From: Chlorokybus atmophyticus
Taxonomy: Eukaryota > Streptophyta > Chlorokybophyceae > Chlorokybales > Chlorokybaceae
NCBI GenBank assembly: GCA_009103225.1
Contig: RHPI01001715.1
Coordinates: 381,898 to 444,998, forward strand
Length of the DNA stretch: 63,101 nucleotides
Direction of reading: 5' to 3'
The position numbers and the translations under genes are program-made. Position 1 is the first letter of the stretch; every line of letters starts with the position of its first letter. Shown here piece after piece: positions 34,449-44,050 of the stretch. Below the pieces are notes generated by a model that made no database searches, had not been told where the DNA came from, and was given only the letters and a program-made list of their open reading frames with translations.

Positions 34449-36148
34449 GTTGATGCTGAATTGGGAATGGTCGCATTGCCATATGGTGACCCTTCAACTA
34501 GCCAAACAGCGACACAGTGTGCGTGCATGGGTGCCTGCGCGCGTGCGCGTGCGCGCGAGCATTTGCGCGCATGCGTCTGTTTGTTTGCATGTGCGTGTAC
34601 GTGCACGTGCGTGGGCGCGTGTGTGCGTGTGTGCATGTACACACGCGTGTCTCTGTCCCCAGACGAGTTCTTCTGGTGCGAGAACACTGGCAACACGAGC
34701 GACCGCTTCCAGGACGCGTGGCACTTCTATTCCGGAAGCGTCTCGGCCGGGGATGTCACTCCCACCACGGCCGGGCGCCTGTCCCCCGCTGTCTACTTCA
34801 CCTATTCACGATGGGACTACCCAGAGAGCGTGCTGTTTGCAGTCGACAACTCCGCTGAGAAAGAAGGTGAGTTAGGGAGCATTGTGTCTCTAGTTGCATG
34901 TACACGCACACGTGTACTCGCGCGCACACGCACAGTTGTGTTTCTCACTTCCCCTGCCTGCAGGTGCCGTGGGCAAGCGCTACGTCATCACGACGGGCGA
35001 CCTTGACGGAATCAAAGTGGTGGCCAACTGGTTCCCTGACAAGGTGAAGCTGCTGGACAATAGCGGCGTCGTTAGGATCGACACAACAGGTGAGACAAGG
35101 GTTGACGTGTGCACGTGCTTGCACGCTTGAGACTTCTCTCTCGTTCAGCCATTACACACCGCACGGACGTGTGTGTCCCGTGCACACGCACACTCTACTC
35201 ACCTCATCCATGTTCGCAGTCACACCTGTCATGCTGTATTTTACGGATCGCACGCTGAACACGTCTTCGGGCGTGTACCACAAGTCCATCGAGCGTGCAC
35301 CGTTGTACGGCAACAGGACGAGGTTGGGTGGTGTGCAGACGATCTACAAAGGCGTGGAGCACGGGTACGAGCCCATAGAGCAGATGCAGCTGGACACCGT
35401 CAACCGACGCCTTTTCGTCCTCCACATCAACTACAACAGGCAACGCTCACAACTCGCCGTACACGACATATCAGTCAACCCACCAACACTCGTCTTCAAG
35501 CGACCCATCAATCACGACTACGTCAAGTACTTCAAGATCGACGTGTACTCATGTGAGTATACGTGGTCGTGTCTCAGCTTGTGGGTCTTTGGCCTCTGCT
35601 GCAGAAAGACTGCATCATGTGTGCGTGGACATATGCGTCCATGCTGGCGCGAATGTGGTTGTTATGCGTGCTGCCAGTCACATACTTACACCCACTCCAT
35701 TGTCACAACAGCACCCCCCGTGCTGTACGCGCTGGTCCTTGGGCAATCGCTCTACAAGGCCCATCTTGTCGCGCTTGACGGGTGAGTAAGTTGCTTTAAT
35801 ACTTTGATGTTGCCTTGATACCGACACGTGTCTGAACCCACAGCACCGACATGGGGGCGAGCAATGATACTATTATCGTGGGACCCAAGCTGCAGATCGC
35901 GTACGCATCGCTTAACTACTTCAACGTGTACTCCAACTTCGACATTTACTACGGTACATACACACGCACGCACACACACACACAGAAGCTTGCACACGCA
36001 TGCACGCACGCACTTGTTGGTTTATGTGCATAGGTTGCCATGTGCACGCTTTGCAATAAGTTGTTGGTCACATAACCAGTCATCTGTTGTGTGCGATATT
36101 GCAGACCCTGAGTGCGTGGCGGCGTTGGCGCCGGCGACAAGTGAGTAA
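33511..36148 (+). CDS. Secreted protein of unknown family (possible YWTD-like beta-propeller)
   Basis: Ten exons close in phase: 33511-33601, 33782-33817, 34073-34173, 34298-34385, 34663-34866, 34964-35089, 35220-35552, 35712-35781, 35844-35953 and 36105-36148, giving 400 aa. Residues 16-31 (ANTLFLLSLLSVAASI) are a clear signal-peptide core, with processing likely near AQDSTW. N-glycosylation sequons occur at NTSD, NTSS, NRTR and NDTI. Repeated short blocks such as VMLYFTDRTLNTSSGVYHKS, EQMQLDTVNRRLFVLHINYN and VLYALVLGQSLYKAHLVALD recall the LYFTD..GVY..S / DT..RRLF pattern of YWTD propellers. That is inference from pattern only. The stop TAA at 36146-36148 overlaps a possible donor (ACAA/GTGAGT at 36141), so more exons might follow. 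Introns are rich in TG/CG simple repeats. Confidence 0.7.
34393..34446. repeat. (TC)n microsatellite in intron 4 of the secreted-protein gene
   Basis: About 27 uninterrupted TC dinucleotides shortly after the 34386 donor. A (CTG)n run at about 34188-34210 lies in the preceding intron. Confidence 0.95.
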
Positions 36149-39100
36149 TGTGGGTGCTAAGCTGAAGGTAGTTACAAAACAGTGATGAGTACACAACAGT
36201 TAACCAATACAACACAAATATCAGTTGAAGATGAAAGAGATGATAAAATGCCCACTGGTAGGGCAATTTTGTACCGGCCTTGGTCGATGGGATGTTTGAT
36301 GTTGAGAGCCCGTTTTTTTTTTTCCAGCCCTTTTCCTTGCTGCATGCTTGCTTGCGTGCGCGCGTGTATTTTGATGTGTTGTAGTGTACGCATGTGCACA
36401 CGAGGGGCTGAAACATGGTCGGTGTAAGCATGCATTTGCGATTGCGTGCGTTGGTCATGCTCAATGCATGTTATTTTGCACGGGCATCCCCCAAGGACTG
36501 TTATCGTTGCAAACTAATTACTTGTCTTTCGTTGCATCTCACACATCGGGGGGTTGAGCGAGTTAGCAAGTGTGCGAGCTACAAATTGTAGTGTATCAAC
36601 AGACATGTATCAACTGACATTGTGGCAAACCACGCCATAATGGCGACCTTATAAATATCAACTTAGGCACAGTCCCTCGTTATATAAATCACGTGTATCT
36701 TTCAGCTTTTTGTTCCACTAACGGGGTTATCCTCTTAGAGCTTATGAGAATAAATATTCTTTTCTTATTTACATAACATATATTTCACTAATAGGGGTAT
36801 TGCGTAATAACCCTAAGCCACGTCATCATATGCTGACGTGGCAGAAATGAACCTAACAAATAGTCAACACCAAACATATTATGTGCAAAATCATAAATGA
36901 GTTATATAACATGTTTATGCTAATAACAATAGAATAAGCAGGCCGTTAACGGTACTCCCCCGTTACAAGACCAAGCCCACTGAAACTTTCAAGCCTTTGC
37001 TTTGGTCTTATTACGTACAAGACTATTCCACTAACCGATGACATTTGCCTGTAAAACCATCGGTCTTTTACATATCTATGATCTTAACGGGGTGATTCTC
37101 TTAAACCGAAGTCTTTTAATGTGGGTAGACTGTATATTGGTCTTAGTTATGGTGCGATTGTGCACTACTTAATGTAAGGTTTGAGTAGTGTAGCAAGTAC
37201 CATACATGTTACGTTTAGTGCAACAAGTATCATAACAAGTGGTCCATAGCTGATACATTGACATGTTTTAATTAAAGTCGCATGTCATTGCATGCCACAA
37301 TAAGCTTTCTATTTTTTGTTACGCCGCTACTCTACACGTGATGTTCGTCGCGCACGTGTGCATGCTACGATTGAAAGGAGGCCAAGGCATCACCTTATTC
37401 ATGTGCGAGGTTCAAAGGGTGGTGTGAAACGCTCTCTAGCTCACACGCGCATAGCAATGGCACCGCCTATGTAGATGCGGCCGTACGTTGCAAGCAAGCA
37501 AGCAACCATGCAGACAGGCGCAGCCGAGTTGAGCCAAGCTTGCTGCGCGGCAGCAGGATCCTTCACAACCACATGCCGTGCAAGCGGCTGTGCTGGTGGG
37601 GTCACGTGTGTGGTCCAAGGTCGAGGGTTATTATAGCAGCCACACGCAATGCTATGGAGGAGGTACTGCGTAAGTGCGCGCAATACCAACGACGGCGCCG
37701 TCGATGATAGCACGCGTCACCATTGACTCGACTGGGCACCTTGTCCACAAACTTATTAACCCCACCGTAGGGTTATTGATTACAATGGTGACCATAATAT
37801 TAAGTATGAATCATTGTGGCAAGTCGATGTAAAAGCCAATTGCTTGCCGAACGGTACCAAACTCGGCAATATGCGCTCGCAACCATTGATTGAACCATCA
37901 TAGCCGCGGCTAGTCAGCGGAACATTGCCTTTCGCATTGTCATGCTAATGTAGTTCATGGTCAAGCCCGCGACGTTGATAGTTATAAATATGCGATTATT
38001 AAGTTTGTGGAGTAAGTGCCAAATTGATTCAATGAACGCGATTGCCGGCATTGTGCGCACTTACGTGCGGAGAATCTTTTGAATGACACTGCATGTTGCT
38101 GCCATAAACCTGGATTGGCTTGGCTTGGCCCACATCATAACAAGGCTTTATAATTTTTAGAGGAGACAATGTCTTTTACGCGTTTTCAATGTAGGTTTGA
38201 TATGTCCACGACAAACAGAGTTTATATGGACTCCTATACCACTTTGTCATCGTTACAACCAAACGTGGGAAATTTGTCCAAGTATCGTTTCATAAGCACG
38301 ATATTTGGCCTACATGTGTCGCCGGCTGTGAGAGAGGGCGCCCTCTCTCCGACCCAATGTGTAAGGGCCTCATGATTATGCTTTGAAGCAGCAGCCTGGT
38401 CGCAGTGCAAAACCCCTGTGCCAGGCTCCGCTGCTGCCATGACGCCATCTTTTCATCCTCCTCATCTTGTCGCAGCCTCCGCTCTGTTTCGGCTGAGCTT
38501 GCATGCATGCATCAATGCCAAAAAACTTGATATGTATGATTGCCAACCACATGCAATGCACATGTTATGCGGCGCATAACATGCATGCATACATTGACAC
38601 AAGTTAAATGTATCCGGCAGGTACTGGACCTACTATTATGGCAAAACTTATGAAGTTGATTATTCTTATCTGCGCGTTTCTTAGCTCAATTAAAAAAAAG
38701 GGGCTGCAGTGGATCGCCAACACATCCAACCGTGCTTATATCTCATGCTTAGATTAGCACGACCACCTGACTGACCATGACATTTGAACAGCTCGTGCTG
38801 GCCCCCCTGTAGAGGGGCGTCAGCACAAGCTTCATTAAAAGGGCTCCCGGCGCCGACGCCCTGAGGTGTGTTTTTTTTTGTTTCAACCTGTGACTCCAAG
38901 CAATGCCAGGTCTGAGCAAGCTGTCGCTGACTCCTTCAAGTGGAGCTGCTGTAATTGTCATTGCATAAAGCCACTATATCAAGCATGCCGTAAGCTTGAC
39001 ATAGCAATCTATGCAACTGTTATCCTTTCGTTAAAGTTGATGTCCACGACATACAGACAGGGCAACCTTTGCAGCCTTTGCAGTAACATGGTTGTATATT

Positions 39101-39890
39101 GTGCAGCATTCTCGCTCACTATGCGCTTACTTGCGAGTCTCAAGCTTGCACTTGGTTGGTGTAGTGTTGTTGCAAACTTTGCGAGCTTGCAGGGGATAGC
39201 AGATGGACGGCCCACAGCCATATTTATGGCAACAAGAGTCTAAACGCTTCTATGCATACAATCACAGGTGAGCTCAGCAATGCCTCCTACGCTAGTTTTG
39301 TGGCAACAAGAGACTTAACGCTTATATGCATACATACCTGTGAACTCAGCAGTGCCGCTTTTACTTGCGTTGCTTGCTTATGTGCAATGTTTCTGCAGTT
39401 GCTGTACTCGCAGCGTTGCAATTGCACAGTTTGCTAGCGCATTGGCTGCATCTTGCAAGCACTGCAATTGCACCAGGTACATCACGATCTCTGCTTTCAT
39501 GTGCTATATGGTGATATCCCTGTGAGTGTTGGTTGGACAGCTTCACCACATGGAGCAAGCGCCTAGTAGCATTGTCGTCATTATCTGCTGACAAACACAT
39601 TGCTTTGTACACAGCTGCAGGATCAGGCCCGCTCCCGTCCACACATGCTATAAAAAAGCCAACAACTTGTCTACTGATCTGATCTGCTGGTCTACAACTA
39701 GCGTGGCTGGTCACTAAATTTAACTTGTTGACATGTGCTAATCTTATCCGCTTGGCTGGTCGATTGGTCTGTGCAGTTAATCGGCTGACTTGGTCGACTG
39801 ATCTGGTCAGATTGCTGTTCTGCACTAGTGTGCCCTGGTCCGGCGGGTCCGCAACTGTTCTGCTTTGATCTGTAAATGTAATGATGTGCA
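36149..39890. other. Gene-poor, partly AT-rich DNA with small repeats
   Basis: 36.5-38.2 kb is AT-rich with recurring AACGGGGT(T/G)AT..CTCTTA segments (36718-36740 and 37085-37105) and an inverted repeat GCCACGTCA/TGACGTGGC (36817-36842), suggesting a small non-autonomous element. A minus-strand 90-codon frame (37713-37441) ends VACLLATYGRIYIGGAIAMR and is unrecognised. Imperfect 75-bp tandem units start at 39226 and 39301 (TGGCAACAAGAG...). No host gene is supported. Confidence 0.45.
36817..36842. repeat. Inverted repeat with ACGT cores
   Basis: GCCACGTCA, 8-nt loop, TGACGTGGC. Each arm holds a bZIP-type ACGT core, so it could be either a small hairpin or a paired bZIP site. Confidence 0.7.
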
Positions 39891-39899
39891 GCGAAGTGC

Positions 39900-40385
39900 A
39901 GAGCTGGAGCTGGCGCTACTGATTTGGCTAGCTAGAGTAATAGTTGTTGACAGGGCGCGCAGTTCACCATGTTGTTTTTCATGCATTGACCTTGTTGTCC
40001 CAGAAGGTGCAATACCCCTGTGGGAAACACCTTCAATACCTTATATACAGCGCGCCCGATGAAGGTGTTGAGGGTGTCATGTGTGGCCGCCATGCAGTAG
40101 ACAAAGTCTCCTGGCTAGAAGCGGTGTTCTTGCTCTTTGTAGAAACCGCTGCGCACACGCTCGTAGTAAAGCGTGTCGCGGTGCTAAGCAATGCGCCGGG
40201 TGCTGAAGGCCATGGGAACACTGTGTTCAAACAGCGCGCTGCGCATTGTTAGGTCATACAGCATCTAGTCGGGGTTGTCGAGATTGTCCCCCACTCTGTC
40301 GACCTCCTGCTGTGCGCGGAAAGGGAGCAATGGCTGCCTTCCAAACAGCAAATAGTATGGGCTGTACTCCCGCAGTGCTGCCTGC
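39900..40385 (-). pseudogene. Gypsy integrase C-terminal remnant
   Basis: Minus-strand fragments YSPYYLLFGRQPLLP (end of the integrase core), then across frames HRDTLYYERVRSGFY, PGDFVYCMAATHDTLN and VLKVFPTGVLHLLG, and finally NCAPC. This order is typical of the integrase C-terminal region of some gypsy lineages. Stops separate the blocks. Confidence 0.6.
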
Positions 40386-40388
40386 TTA

Positions 40389-40460
40389 GACGGTGCACCC
40401 CGACAAGTGCACCTTCTGTACTTGTGGGTACAGAAGGTGCACTTGTCGGGGTGCACCGTC
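40389..40460. repeat. Perfect 33-bp inverted repeat (foldback) at a deletion junction
   Basis: Arm 40389-40421, 6-nt loop 40422-40427, arm 40428-40460, fully complementary (GACGGTGCACCCC... / ...GGGGTGCACCGTC). One arm is genuine RT coding sequence (VHPDKCTFCT on the minus strand); the other is its inverted copy and joins directly to integrase-end sequence. Confidence 0.9.
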
Positions 40461-41050
40461 ATCCCTACTTCCTTCATGCTCTGTAGCATTTTCTCAATGT
40501 GTCTGAGATGCTCCTCATTGCTGCGACTGAAGATGAGGATGTTGTCGATGTAGCAGCGTGCGAAGTCCAATCCCTTGAGGGCTTTGTCCATGACGTGCTA
40601 GAAGATGGCAGGAGCATTCTTCAATCTGAGAGGCATGACCTTCCACTGGTACAGCTGCCGGTTGCCCCAGAAGAAGGTCTTGTGCTTGTCCTCCTCTTTA
40701 ATGGCAATCTGGTTGTACCCTTGGCGCATGTCTTGTATATAGGAGACTGTACAGTCTACTACATCATCAACGATACCTTTTGCAGTAGGCATTGAGTACC
40801 TGTCTTGCTTGGTTTTGTTGTTGAGGGGGCGATAATCACCGCACATACGCCGGTCTGTCCGGTTGCCTGCTGAATCCTTCTACAGGGGCATGACGGTCGC
40901 GGCCGCAAAGTCCAATGTGGATTGCTCAATCAGGCCTGCATCTAACAGAGCCTTGCACCTCTACTCCACCAAGTCTTACAACTTGGAGAGTCGGTATAAA
41001 CGTCGGAATACCGGGTCGGTGTCCACCGACCCGACGTCCATCTAATAAAC
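40461..41050 (-). pseudogene. Gypsy reverse transcriptase fragment
   Basis: Minus strand: MCGDYRPLNNKTKQDRYSMP, VSYIQDMRQGYNQIAIKEED, HKTFFWGNRQLYQWKVMPL and LKNAPAIF, then a stop, then DKALKGLDFARCYIDNILIF and EEHLRHIEKMLQSMKEVGM. The catalytic YxDD is YIDN (near 40545), and a TAG interrupts at about 40598. Further stops occur upstream. It cannot be active. Confidence 0.85.
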
Positions 41051-41276
41051 TGAGCAGATGCCCAGTTTCTCATGCTCAAGCCAGAATGGCTCCTCCACCT
41101 GTTGAGGAGAGCCTCAAGTTGTTCTCGTGTTTGGCCGGTAGCCAGTGGTCCAATGGCACGGGACCAGGAGGTAGCGATTGGCAACCACTGCAATGTCCTC
41201 CACAGTGATTGCTGCCTGCTCCTCCATGTGGGCGATCTCGAGGGCGGTGTGTGCTACTTTGACCTCTTGAACGCGA

Positions 41277-42556
41277 TCAGCCCCCCCCCCCGCTAAGTGT
41301 TTGAGCTCTTGAAAGGACACATGGCGGTCCTGGAGAGCAAAGCACAACTCCAACAACTACACCATGCTGTTCTAATCCATGGCGCGCCCCAACAACTGAC
41401 ACTGCTGACTGTCGGTCAGCATGGAATTTGTGATACTGCCTGGAGAGGATCCCATGGCGCGTTGCGTTCACGAGCGTTGGGTTCCTCCAATCGGCCTGTG
41501 TTGAAATCCAACACCATGCCGTCACTTTTGTTACGGAGGCATACGGTCCCGGATAAGACACTAGAGTGGGGAGCGCACGGCGTCGTTGACAATGCTGATT
41601 GCACTGGTCGAAGTGCTGATGATCGTGTCGCGTGACCAGTTGCTGTGCGCCCAAGGTCGAAGATAGCGGCGATGTCGCGTGGACGACCGTTGTGCAGATT
41701 TTCAGCAGTAAAGAGATCCTCGACTGTAGCCAGGTTCGTCCACTTGATGCGGACGCGATGAGCGCGGGATTCATGACGCGCTATGCTTTAAGGAGGATGC
41801 CTTAGCAAGGAACACACCTGTTGAAAGTTGTTGGCCACGATGATGACGCTTATCGTTCTCGGAGTGCACGTTCTCGATGATGTATCACAGAGGCCTCGAA
41901 ATCTAGTTGCTCTGCAGAAGGGTGATGACGCGCATCAGCTCCCAAAACAGTTGCGAGAAAGGATCAGAGAGTCCTTGGCCTCTGCCTGCTCTGGAGTGTT
42001 CTTGACACTCCCATTCTGCCATCAGCAGGTCAATGTTGCCCACCGCCAGAAGGTAATCCGCAGTGATTAAACGGATGTCCTGTGGTGCCTTCAGACTGTC
42101 TTGCAGTGCTAATAGTGGCAGCTGCTGCTGGTAGCATTTTTGTAGATGGCGCAAGTAGTGGCCCAGGGCGATCTGTGCATGTGGATCAAGGTCACAGTAG
42201 AGGTACTTGGTGACCGTAACGCCGGTGTTGAGGACAGCGGCGAGGCCACTACCTACATCTCCAAACAGTTTCAACACGGTGATGCCTTGTTGTCGGCGAA
42301 AAACGTGGAACTTCACTACTCCGGTGGCCACCTGGTATTGCTCTTGGACTGCAGCTTGGTCTTTGTACAGAGGGAACTGTGCAGTGAGCTGTGATTGGTC
42401 AATGTGTGCGACCACTTGTGCGCGCCAACGGCGTTCAGATGGTTTCTGTTGGGCCACTTCTTCAATGGCATCCTTTTGGGACTCATCATATGGGATAGGA
42501 GAGTCCTGGCCAGGGTTGTGGGTGACTACCGCTGCTGACCTGTCAGTGGTTATCAA
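41277..42556 (-). pseudogene. Cytosine-5 DNA methyltransferase domain inside the gypsy element
   Basis: In a 217-codon open stretch (42556-41906), motif I reads VLKLFGDVGSGLAAVL (residues 94-109, SAM binding), followed by YLYCDLDPHAQ (acidic loop, motif II). The motif IV region reads IDLLMAEWECQEHSRAG, where the catalytic Cys (residue 184) is kept but the preceding Pro of PCQ is Glu. GLSDPFSQLFWELMRVI corresponds to motif V. After 41903 the reading frame changes; GRLEEPNARERN near 41475 resembles the EEP(T)..ER motif preceding motif X. Stops break the C-terminal half. Both flanks are retrotransposon protease and RT on the same strand, so the domain is part of the element. From memory, unverified here, DNMTs captured by LTR elements have been reported in the charophyte Klebsormidium and in dinoflagellates. 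Confidence 0.75.
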
Positions 42557-42592
42557 AGCCGACCTGTAGGTGGCTGTTGCAACTGACCTTTG

Positions 42593-43312
42593 TTAAGAGC
42601 GAGTGCGAGACACCAGCTTGAGAGGCAGGTATCCTTGCACCCCTCCATCCTCCTCATCCAAATGGGGACGAAACCATGCCTTCTCTGTCCAGCAGTCCAA
42701 CCCCATGCCGACAGGAAACTTGAACTCCTGTCCCAGCAGCAGGTCGAAGAATCCCGCATCGGTGACCACACACTTTTGTATGACCTCGGTGTTGTGGGAA
42801 GGGTCCAACCCTGTCAAGCGCATGCAGAGGGCATGCTTGGTGATGCCAATCTTGTCACGGCTGCCGGTTGCTGTGTCGAGCACGTATGGGCAGGGCATCA
42901 GCTCAGCGCTGGTGATGCCGAGGTCGCGTGCGAGGTAACGTCCGATGATGATAAGCTGAGCTCCAGAGTCCAGCATCACGCGCTGGGTGCTCGACCATAA
43001 ATGGTAACATGCTTGCCTTTGTTGGCGATCACGGCTGCAATGATGCACAGACACTTGAACCGTCGATAGCGTGTGCGTGGGGTGACTGTTGCTGCAGTCC
43101 CCTTTAGTGGTGTCGAGCGCAGTGCGGCAAGCACCCCTCGACCGGCTGGGGCTTGAGAACCTCTTGCGGCCTGGCCCAAACCGTCCTTGTCTTGGCTGTT
43201 GGTATACCCGCTGCGGCCTGGGTGCCGGCGGTGCTGCATGTGGCTGCCCTGCTTGTGGCGCAGGGGGGTTGCGCCTCGGTGTGTCCAGGGTCATACCTAG
43301 TGGCATAGCCAA
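42593..43312 (-). pseudogene. Gypsy gag-end/aspartic protease segment
   Basis: A 239-codon open frame on the minus strand. The first 100 residues are Pro/Arg/Gln-rich (nucleocapsid-like, no CCHC). A retropepsin follows: VMLDSGAQLIIIGRYLARDL (D-S-G catalytic motif), then VTDAGFFDLLLGQEF (flap/LLG motif). It starts with an in-frame ATG-type Met (AMPLGMTLD). It ends at a stop just before the methyltransferase frame; in an intact element these would presumably be one polyprotein. Confidence 0.7.
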
Positions 43313-43649
43313 TAGCTGTGGGAGAAACCCTGGAGGACCGAGTGTTTGTGGGCGCGCCTGTCATGCAGCCTGTTCTTCCTCATAAGTCCAGCGTACATCA
43401 TGAGCCGCCTCCCTGACCAGTGTACCTTCCCATGTGGCTGTTGGGTTGTTGACCACGTCACTCCTCAGCAATTCTGAGGCATGGGCTGGAGGTACACTGC
43501 GCGCAAGAGCCGCGCTCTTATGTCGTGGGTGATGGTGGGAACCCTTAGGATCCCTGCCATGTAGGCATCCCATTTGCCATTGACCACCCCCACTGTTGAA
43601 GAAGCTAGCAAGACATGTAGCTAAGGCTGATGCTGGACATGCACACACA

Positions 43650-44050
43650 CAACTCTACAGCCGCGAGAGCATACACAAGAGCAACACTTTCACTTGATTA
43701 CAACTCAAGCACGGGCTTTTATACCCGCTGCAGATACACCTGTCTACTCTAGAAGCAACTGTGTACGCTACACGTTACCTAGCATCATGAACTTAAGTGC
43801 ATGACGTAGCTAACTTCAAGACCTTTCGAACAAGCTAAGCCACGCGCCAATCGGTGTAGTAACCACCGAGTTATGCGTGTTCTTCTACGCGCCTGGAAGT
43901 CGCGCCTGGAACCTTCTCTTCGACTGGAGTCTCCGCCTAGAACCTTCTTGAATGGAGTCCGCGCCTGGAACCTTCTGGCGGCCAAACCTTCGGAGTTGAC
44001 GCCTATGCCTGTATGAAGGTCAAGGCTGACCGGATATAGAAATATCCTCA
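43650..44050 (-). promoter_or_regulatory. LTR-like promoter with heat-shock-element-like arrays
   Basis: On the minus strand a TATA-like GTATAAAAG lies near 43723-43715. Upstream, the + strand shows AGAACCTTCTTGAAT at 43939-43953, which is nGAAnnTTCnnGAAn exactly. GGAACCTTCTCTTCG at 43908-43922 has three contiguous 5-bp modules, and GGAACCTTCT at 43967-43976 has two. A module TTGTAAT...CTTGTGTATGCTC downstream of the TATA is shared with the LTR-like region at 47.44-47.76 kb. LTR ends were not defined. Confidence 0.5.

Larger units (their letters stand above)
39900..44050 (-). mobile_element. Degenerate Ty3/gypsy retrotransposon carrying a DNA methyltransferase domain
   Basis: Read on the minus strand from high to low coordinates: LTR-like promoter (44050-43650), short gag/leader remnant (43648-43361), aspartic protease (about 43010-42593), cytosine-5 methyltransferase (42556-41277), reverse transcriptase (about 41050-40461), and an integrase C-terminal remnant (40385-39900). 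In-frame stops and frame changes occur throughout, the RT catalytic pair is changed, and an internal deletion fuses RT to the integrase end at a perfect foldback. The element is dead. The domain order protease-methyltransferase-RT is unusual for gypsy elements. No second LTR was found at the low-coordinate end. Confidence 0.8.

Noticed and set aside
37441-37713. Minus-strand 90-codon frame ending VACLLATYGRIYIGGAIAM.
   Set aside because: Too short, no homology recognised and no splice context, in AT-rich repeat-like DNA.
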